A DNA stretch of 64,000 nucleotides from positions 620,001-684,000 of the forward strand of contig NZ_CP058351.1 in NCBI RefSeq assembly GCF_005860795.2, given 5' to 3'. Position 1 is the first letter of the stretch. Each line of letters begins with the position of its first letter. The DNA is from Peteryoungia desertarenae. GTDB lineage: Bacteria; Pseudomonadota; Alphaproteobacteria; Rhizobiales; Rhizobiaceae. Shown piece by piece: positions 58,082 to 64,000 of this stretch. A program made the position numbers and the translations under genes. Below the pieces are notes generated by a model. That model made no database searches. It was not told the DNA's origin and worked only from the letters and a program-made list of their open reading frames with translations.

Positions 58082-59833
58082 CTAGTTCTCTCCTCCACTG
58101 GCGAGATGCGCGAGAGGCATTTCAACGATGATTTCTGTCCACGATCCCTCAACGGAGGAAATCGAGAGACGGCCACCAAATTCTGTCAGGATCGCTTTGC
58201 AAATGGAGAGGCCCAGACCCAGGCCATCACTTTGCGTCTTTGAAGAATAAAAAGGTTCCGTCACTTTATGGATCATGTCGGGTGCAATACCTATTCCTGT
58301 ATCTCGAACGCGGATTTCGGCATTTCCATCCACGACCGCAAGGCTGACAACCACGCTCGAATTAGATTTCCCTTCCGTGGCGTCCAGAGCGTTCAGCATC
58401 AGGTTCACTGCGACCTGTTCCATGCGGACGGAGCCCGCCAATACCAGAACCGGTTCCGGCGGAAGCAGCAGTTGCGGCTCGACCCCGGCAAGACGACTGC
58501 GTGGATGAACAAGATCTGCTGCAGACTTCAGCACTTCTCGCAGATCAACATGACAACGTTCACCACTCTCCTTGCGACCGAAGCTCTTGAGGTGCTTGGT
58601 GGTGCGTTGCATGCGTCGAACGAGAGCTTTTGCGGAATCGATCCGGCCAACATTCGCCTGGTCGGCTGGCTGGAGAGATAGTTGTGCAGCCGTCAATGTC
58701 GCTTCCATGGCAGCGAGCGGCTGACTGATCTCGTGAACAATTGCTGTCGACATCCGACCCAACGCTGCCATCTTTTCCGAATGAACCAGATTGTCCTGTG
58801 CCGCCCGCAGCTCAATCTCGGCCTGCTGTCGTGCTTCGACTTCTGTTGCCAGGTCGCGGGTTCTTTCCTCGACCATAGTTTCAAGCTTGTCTGACTGCTG
58901 CAACTTCAACTGAAGGATCTGTCTGCGCTGATCAACGACTTTCCACAGCAGGGCCATGCCAAACGTGGCAAGTGCCGCAAATGCAGCCCATCCTATCGAT
59001 TGAGCGGCAATCCAGGAAGACGACCGTGTCGCAACGATCCGCCAGTTTGTCTCGGGCATCACCATCAGTCTGCCGATTGCACCCGATCCCCGGATGTCAG
59101 GAGAATGGGAAGACAGTTCAAAGAGCGGCTGTGCCCGACTGAGATTCACGCCGTCATAGGCACGGCTTTCCTCAAGTCGCAGAATGCTGTCAGTCGATAA
59201 AGGCCACAACGGACGATAAATCCAGCGCGGCTTGCCAGAAAGAAAGACGACCCCGTCGGCATCGGCTAGCGCAATATCTGCCCCGGCATTCTGCCAGGTG
59301 GTTTGAAGCGGTTTCAGATCGACCTTAACAACCAGGACACCTGGGACATCGCCGTTCAAAATCCTCGTGGACAAGAAGTAGCCTGGTACTCCAGTTGTCA
59401 CACCGATAGCGTAAAACTCGCCATGGCCATCGATCATCGCACGGCTGAAATACGGACGGAAACTATAGTCCTGGCCGATAAAGCTGCCCGCCCTGTTCCA
59501 ATTTGATGCCGCGATGGTCGTTCCCCACTTATTGATGAGAAACAATTCCGCAGCACCCGCGTGGCGGGCAATCGTTTCAAGGTAGCGGTTGGCATCGTCT
59601 AAATAGGCGGGATCTATCAACGCCGCGCGGATGCGTCCATCTTCGCCTGCGACGTCCGGAAGAGATCTGAAGCGATCGATTTCGGCCCTTACCGCTCTTG
59701 AGGTCAACAGCAGGGATTGATCAAGTTCCGATCTGGCGGCTGAGACTATGAGCCGATCAGACAGGAACCATCCGATAAAGGCGGCAAGAAGAGCAGCAAC
59801 GGTCGGGACGAATGCGCTACGCCTGGTGGTCAT
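58082..59833 (-). CDS. dctB: DctB-like sensor histidine kinase
   Basis: A 583-residue membrane kinase. An N-terminal helix (about 8-28), a periplasmic Cache-type double-PAS domain (about 35-275), a second helix (about 280-300), a coiled coil, then His in VHEISQPLAAMEAT, N-box LMLNALDA, DTGIGI and GLGLGLSI. The ATG at 59833 starts MTTRRSAF; a longer open frame upstream is less likely. It probably senses the substrate of the adjacent TRAP transporter. Confidence 0.87.
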   Translation of the reverse strand: MTTRRSAFVPTVAALLAAFIGWFLSDRLIVSAARSELDQSLLLTSRAVRAEIDRFRSLPDVAGEDGRIRAALIDPAYLDDANRYLETIARHAGAAELFLINKWGTTIAASNWNRAGSFIGQDYSFRPYFSRAMIDGHGEFYAIGVTTGVPGYFLSTRILNGDVPGVLVVKVDLKPLQTTWQNAGADIALADADGVVFLSGKPRWIYRPLWPLSTDSILRLEESRAYDGVNLSRAQPLFELSSHSPDIRGSGAIGRLMVMPETNWRIVATRSSSWIAAQSIGWAAFAALATFGMALLWKVVDQRRQILQLKLQQSDKLETMVEERTRDLATEVEARQQAEIELRAAQDNLVHSEKMAALGRMSTAIVHEISQPLAAMEATLTAAQLSLQPADQANVGRIDSAKALVRRMQRTTKHLKSFGRKESGERCHVDLREVLKSAADLVHPRSRLAGVEPQLLLPPEPVLVLAGSVRMEQVAVNLMLNALDATEGKSNSSVVVSLAVVDGNAEIRVRDTGIGIAPDMIHKVTEPFYSSKTQSDGLGLGLSICKAILTEFGGRLSISSVEGSWTEIIVEMPLAHLASGGEN

Positions 59834-59951
59834 CTCAAATATACCAGATCCATCGCAAATGTCTCCGGCGGACAATATATGCAAACCGAAACAGGCTTTC
59901 TTTCTATCATTTTAATGGCTCGCCTTTGAGACAATCATCCAACGCCCCGCC

Positions 59952-59983
59952 CAGCACCCGACGTGCAACGACCGGGTGCTGGA
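59952..59983 (-). terminator. Stem-loop after TRAP permease
   Basis: CCAGCACCCG and CGGGTGCTGG form a perfect 10-base stem with a 12-base loop, 34 bases past the permease stop. No T-tract. The rest of the 184-base gap (59834-60017) holds an AT-rich dctB promoter area. Confidence 0.6.
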
Positions 59984-60017
59984 TGTTGCAATAGCAGATT
60001 TTCACTTTTCAGAAGCT

Positions 60018-62090
60018 TTAAGCCAGCGAGCGCCGGCGTACGAAAAGCGAGGCGAAAAAGCCAAATAGTAGTACGAAGCCCAATGCATCAGTGCCGGGAA
60101 GAGCGACAATCATCGATGCTGCTGCCGAAAGGGCCAGAGCCCTTTGCCAAAGCTTCAAACGGCGTCCCATCCATCCTACGACAGCCGCCCCCCAAAGGCC
60201 AATCGCAATCAGTGCCTTCATGACAATATAGGCAACCGCGGGTGCATATCCGATTGCATTTGCAAGTTGCCCACCCTCCTGCAACATCAGGGCTGGCGTG
60301 TAGACTGCCATGAACGGGATGACGAAACCGGCCGCGGCGATCTTGACTGCATTCAGACTAATCGTCAGCCCACGTTCTTTTGCGATAGGAGCAGCGGCAA
60401 AGCAGGCAAGTGCGACGGGAGGTGTCAGGTCAGCTAGGATCCCGAAATAGAACACGAACATATGGCTGACGATGAGGGGCACGCCCAGTTCCAGCAACGC
60501 AGGGCCCGCAATCGACGATGTGATGATGTAGTTGGGGATCGTCGGAATACCCATCCCAAGAATGATACACGTCATCATGGTGAGGACGAGGCTGAGGAAA
60601 AGGCTTTCCTTGCCTATTCCAACGATGAACTGGCCAAAGGTATTGGCGGCGCCGGTCAGTGTCATGGTTCCGATGATAATCCCGACCAAGGCGCAGGCGA
60701 TACCAACAGGCAGGGCGGTCTTTGCCCCGTCTGCCAGCGCGTCACGACATGCGCCAAGTGTTTCCATCCCGCCTTTGACGAAGATGGAGGCAACGACAAG
60801 CAGCAAGACCACCGACGCAACGACCCAGATGCCCCATTGCAGGAAAGCCCCGGCTCCGAGACCCAGGAGCACCCAGAACATCACGCGAATGGTCCCGCTC
60901 GGAAGACCAAGTGCCACGCTGCCACCCAAAATAAGCATGATCGTGAGCCCTAGCCCAACCGTCCCCGCAAACAGCGGGGTATAGCCCGAAAACAACAACC
61001 ATACGAGGATCGCGAGCGGCAGAAGAAGATGCCAGCTCCTTTTGATCGCCTGTATCGGAGAGGGCAACTCTTCCTTGGAAAAACCTCTGAGACCCATCCG
61101 ACCAGCTTCGAGATGCACCATCCAGAAAGCGGAAGCGAAATAGAGAATTGCCGGGATGAGCGCTGCCTTTACAACCTCGATATAATCCACTCCCAGCGTC
61201 TCGGCCATGATGAAAGCAACAGCCCCCATGACCGGCGGCATGATTTGGCCACCCATGGATGCAGTCGCCTCTACGCCGCCGGCAAAAGCAGGTCGGTAGC
61301 CAAAGCGCTTCATGAGGGGAATGGTAAACTGGCCAGTTGTGACAACATTGGCGACGCCAGAACCGGAGATCGTACCCATAAGTCCGGATGCAAGGACCGA
61401 CACCTTTGCAGCACCCCCGGTCTTATGACCAACCAATCCAAGGGAGACGTCTGTGAACAGCTTGACCATGCCAGCTTTTTCCAGAAATGCCCCGAACAGG
61501 ATGAACAGGAAGATGAACGTCGACGAAACATATGTCGGGATGCCGTAAATCCCTTCTGTACCGAAAGCCATGTGATCGATGACCTGTGCAAAGTCATAGC
61601 CCCGATGATCGAATGGCGGGGGCAGGTATTCTCCAAACAGGCAATAAGCGAGGAACAGGCCAGCGATGACGGGCAAAGCTGGGCCCATCAGGACCCAGGC
61701 TGCTGCGAAGATCAGTGCGATTGTCAGGACCCCGACCATGATGTCCCGATCCAGCGGGTCTCCGGCGCGCAGAAGCAAAGGCTCGTATTCGACCCATTGA
61801 TAGCCAGCCAGGAAAACAGCAAGTGCTGCAAGCGCCCATGCCACCAGCTTGGTGCCCAAGCTGTTTGTCCGCTGGAGCGCGAGCAGTGGGAATACCAGAA
61901 GCAGCAAGAAGCCAACATGGACGGCGCGCGTGATCTGGCTCGCGAAATCGACCAGATGGGCGGCAGTCATGATTTGAAATACAGAAAAGGTAACTGCGAT
62001 CCAGAACAGCAATCGACCCTCGCGCGTTGCCGCAAACCCTGCAGCAAGGGGATCATGAGCAGACGAGGCACCATCGTCAGTCTTAGTCAT
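60018..62090 (-). CDS. TAXI-type TRAP transporter fused permease
   Basis: A 690-residue fused 4TM/12TM permease with about 16-18 hydrophobic segments. The large-subunit signatures are TGQFTIPLMKRFGYRPAFAGGVEATASMGGQIMPPVMGAVAFIM, read here in parts, and GMGIPTIPNYII. It couples sodium or proton gradient to solute uptake with the TAXI binding protein. A 64-base gap separates it from the binding-protein gene upstream. Confidence 0.92.
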   Translation of the reverse strand: MTKTDDGASSAHDPLAAGFAATREGRLLFWIAVTFSVFQIMTAAHLVDFASQITRAVHVGFLLLLVFPLLALQRTNSLGTKLVAWALAALAVFLAGYQWVEYEPLLLRAGDPLDRDIMVGVLTIALIFAAAWVLMGPALPVIAGLFLAYCLFGEYLPPPFDHRGYDFAQVIDHMAFGTEGIYGIPTYVSSTFIFLFILFGAFLEKAGMVKLFTDVSLGLVGHKTGGAAKVSVLASGLMGTISGSGVANVVTTGQFTIPLMKRFGYRPAFAGGVEATASMGGQIMPPVMGAVAFIMAETLGVDYIEVVKAALIPAILYFASAFWMVHLEAGRMGLRGFSKEELPSPIQAIKRSWHLLLPLAILVWLLFSGYTPLFAGTVGLGLTIMLILGGSVALGLPSGTIRVMFWVLLGLGAGAFLQWGIWVVASVVLLLVVASIFVKGGMETLGACRDALADGAKTALPVGIACALVGIIIGTMTLTGAANTFGQFIVGIGKESLFLSLVLTMMTCIILGMGIPTIPNYIITSSIAGPALLELGVPLIVSHMFVFYFGILADLTPPVALACFAAAPIAKERGLTISLNAVKIAAAGFVIPFMAVYTPALMLQEGGQLANAIGYAPAVAYIVMKALIAIGLWGAAVVGWMGRRLKLWQRALALSAAASMIVALPGTDALGFVLLFGFFASLFVRRRSLA

Positions 62091-62154
62091 TCGTTTCTCC
62101 CGAAAAGAAAAAGGGAGGGGTCAACGACACCCACCCAATTCGCCCTTGGCCTGG

Positions 62155-63114
62155 TTACTTGATCAGGCCGACTTCGCGGTAGTAGCGCTCTGCACCCGGA
62201 TGAAGCGGTACAGGCATCCCCTGCAAGGCACCTTCGAGAGTGATCGCCTCTGCGGCTTTATGGGCTGCGGACAATTCCGAGAGGTTGTCGAACAGCAACT
62301 TGGTCATATGATAGACTGTCTCTTCGCTGACATCTGCATGGGTCAGGAAGTAGTTGCCTACTGCCAAAGTCTGCACGTCCTTCGTCTGACCTTCATATGT
62401 ACCGGCAGGAATGACTGCGGCCACATAGGGCGCTCCGAGCTTGTCAGCGACGTCCGGCGGTATGGACACAATCGTCGTTGCAACCGATGTGGAAAGATCC
62501 TTCAGCGAAGCCACACCCAGACCTGCAGATTGCAGAGTGGCGTCCAACTGGCGGTTCTTCATGAGTTCAATTGATTCAGCGAAGGGCAGATACTCCGTTT
62601 TGCTCAAATCATCGTAGCTCATCCCCAGGGCACCCAAAATCGCACGCGCATTGAGCTCAGTTCCGGATTTTGCGGCCCCTACAGACATGGACTTGCCCAT
62701 GATGTCGGTAATGGAAACGACACCGCTCTCTGCACTTGCCGCGATCTGAATGAAGTTTGGGTAAGCGGCGGCTATGCCGCGAAGCTTGTCAAGCGGAGCC
62801 TTGAAACCAGCGTCCGCATCGCCTTCCCAGCCCAGTTTCACCGTGTCACCGAGAGCAATGGCAAATTCGCCTTTGCCCTGCTGAAGAAGGTTGATGTTTT
62901 CAACCGAGGCCTTGGTCGCCTGGACCTGTGTCCGAGCACCTTCGATGCCTTCTCCATAAACCTTGGAAAGGGCAACTCCGATAGGATAATACACACCCGA
63001 GGTGCCACCGGTCAGAATGTTGATAAACTGGTCAGCTTGGGCGGCTACAGGCATGAGCGCCATAGCTGCAACAGAAATCATCACGCGCGAAACGCGTATC
63101 ACTTTCTTCGTCAT
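62155..63114 (-). CDS. TAXI-family TRAP solute-binding protein
   Basis: A 319-residue periplasmic protein with a Sec signal peptide (about 1-27, cleaved after AQA). FINILTGGTSGVYYPIG is the TAXI-family signature. The ATG at 63114 follows GGAGGG; a start four codons earlier is unlikely. Known TAXI ligands include glutamate and other carboxylates; the ligand here is not evident. Confidence 0.92.
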   Translation of the reverse strand: MTKKVIRVSRVMISVAAMALMPVAAQADQFINILTGGTSGVYYPIGVALSKVYGEGIEGARTQVQATKASVENINLLQQGKGEFAIALGDTVKLGWEGDADAGFKAPLDKLRGIAAAYPNFIQIAASAESGVVSITDIMGKSMSVGAAKSGTELNARAILGALGMSYDDLSKTEYLPFAESIELMKNRQLDATLQSAGLGVASLKDLSTSVATTIVSIPPDVADKLGAPYVAAVIPAGTYEGQTKDVQTLAVGNYFLTHADVSEETVYHMTKLLFDNLSELSAAHKAAEAITLEGALQGMPVPLHPGAERYYREVGLIK

Positions 63115-63819
63115 GTATCCCTCCAACGCGCTTCGGGCAACCCGATCGTCGTCCCGCTTCCTCTGCGCGCAGGGACCTAATCACGCGGTGCATCAGCTGG
63201 AAATACCGAGAGGACGTGGCCAACCAAAGTTCGTGGCAAAAGGCCACCACGGATCTGGCAGCTTCCTGCCTTTGACATGGATCGGCTTGATGAATCTCTT
63301 TTATCAACCTGTTTTACAACACAAAAAAGCAAGATCGCTCCAATTGATGTCAGCAATTTCTTGCGCGTTGATTGCTCCATACAAGCGCAAGATCTCCGCT
63401 ATACCCTCTGAGGGGCAGGGATTTGATGGCTTTAAGTGCGATGTCAGGTTTACGGGCTCTTCTCCACAGTGTGTCCTTCATCGGCTGGTAGCGGCAATGT
63501 CGCTATGGTCAGGCATGCGAAAGAAATCGAAACGGTCGCCCGGCGCAGGGGTGACGTTCCCGCATGTCACGCCCACTGTTGACGACAGGGGGGGTGTTTC
63601 CGCTGCTGGATCCGCGATCGGCATCTGCCCCGATGGTCTTGCCTTGCGCCTTAACAGCGCGACAACCTGACAAGGATTGACTCAGTCGGGCAACATCTGG
63701 CCAGTTTGCGATATACAGGGGCGCGAGGATCTATGAGTGAGTTAGCGTCAATCTCTCCCGCCACTGTCCAAGTTGAGTTTTGAAACTTTATTGGATTCCC
63801 CACGCCCGAAACCTCCCCG
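63115..63819. other. Intergenic region upstream of TAXI gene
   Basis: About 700 bases with no supported gene. The part next to the TAXI gene should carry its promoter; I looked for a sigma-54 GG-N10-GC element and found only near misses with 9-base spacing. A plus-strand frame across 63002-63670 lacks family features. The far part (about 63720-63819) is the 3' side of the DUF1612 gene, including its probable ancestral end. Confidence 0.5.
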
Positions 63820-63999
63820 TCATCTCCCTGAGGCCCAGCTCAAAACAATCCGCCGCGCCGCCTGCGGCGTCACGCCGAGCGTCTTGACGACCATGCCGGT
63901 GGACACCAGCGGTCTCGCCATCACCAACTCGACCAACTCCGGCAGTTTTGAAGAGGTGCGTCGCCCCTCCAGCTTTCGGTCCATCATCGTCCTGGCCAG
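63820..63999 (-). pseudogene. C-terminal part of DUF1612/HTH protein, probably frameshifted
   Basis: 59 codons enter from beyond the window edge: RKLEGRRTSSKLPELVELVMARPLVSTGMVVKTLGVTPQAARRIV, the end of the rhizobial DUF1612-plus-HTH family. The frame then stops early as LSWASGR. Shifted by one base, the sequence continues with ELGLREMTGRFRAWGIQ to a stop at 63788-63790, the usual family ending, so one base seems lost near 63840. These proteins are common on rhizobial plasmids and genomic islands. Confidence 0.75.
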
Positions 64000-64000
64000 C

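Noticed and set aside
63115..63400. Sigma-54 promoter before the TAXI gene
   Set aside because: Candidates such as TGG...TTGC near 63225-63245 and 63328-63345 have 9 instead of 10 bases between GG and GC; one with correct spacing lacks the TT before GC.
63002..63670. Plus-strand 222-codon frame
   Set aside because: First part is antisense of the TAXI gene; the remainder shows no domain and no ribosome site.

Overview
The window is about 64 kb of GC-rich, densely coded DNA that looks like a Rhizobiaceae-type alphaproteobacterium. Pointers to that group are minCDE with an upstream CtrA-type box, a PraR-like XRE regulator, a biuret hydrolase with the same catalytic residue numbers as the Rhizobium enzyme, a DctB/DctD pair and the tail of a DUF1612 protein. 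In characterised Rhizobiaceae minCDE usually sits on a chromid or second chromosome, so this may be a large secondary replicon (inference). I found no rRNA, tRNA or CRISPR array.

Layout. (1) 1-12460, minus strand: a branched-chain acyl-CoA block (isovaleryl-CoA dehydrogenase cut by the window edge, a type-II 3-hydroxyacyl-CoA dehydrogenase, an isobutyryl-CoA-type dehydrogenase, a thiolase), followed upstream by a PaaK-like ligase, a complete Liv-type ABC importer and a FadD-like ligase. A cytosolic hybrid histidine kinase and an OmpR-type regulator are divergent from it (12653-15276). (2) 15451-17842: an orphan succinate dehydrogenase anchor gene, then minCDE with a clear terminator and a CtrA box. 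(3) 17975-27017: a branched-chain keto-acid dehydrogenase operon (thiolase, acyl-CoA dehydrogenase, E1 alpha, E1 beta, E2, E3, 3-hydroxyisobutyrate dehydrogenase) under a divergent Lrp-type BkdR. (4) 27074-33674: homogentisate catabolism (hmgA, fahA, an MBL-fold protein, a frameshifted FAD monooxygenase, DUF2783; divergent marR and maiA) with two palindromic operators between hmgA and marR. hpd, the preceding step, lies separately at 55052 beside its own Lrp regulator.

(5) 33832-38368: a calcium-type P-type ATPase and an SLC13/RCK permease. (6) 38461-43259: the most novel part, a compact operon with an XRE regulator, a winged-helix/TPR regulator, a 72-residue cysteine-free peptide, YcaO, TfuA and a 78-residue protein. 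I read it as an uncharacterised RiPP (peptide backbone modification) system. (7) 43670-52176: a GntR regulator divergent from a BMP-type ABC importer operon containing formamidase, biuret hydrolase, a second cysteine hydrolase and a cupin, apparently for scavenging a small nitrogen-rich compound. (8) 52251-53916: a Tat-exported sulfide:quinone-reductase-like flavoprotein with a DUF5368 membrane protein. (9) 56471-56734: a broken HTH gene carrying a 43-bp insertion-sequence-like palindrome. (10) 56750-63114: DctB/DctD-like two-component genes with a TAXI-type TRAP transporter. (11) The last 180 bases are the end of a probably frameshifted DUF1612 gene.

Together these genes describe a catabolic region: leucine, isoleucine and valine go to acyl-CoA intermediates, tyrosine goes through homogentisate, three importers of different classes are present, and most blocks have a local regulator.
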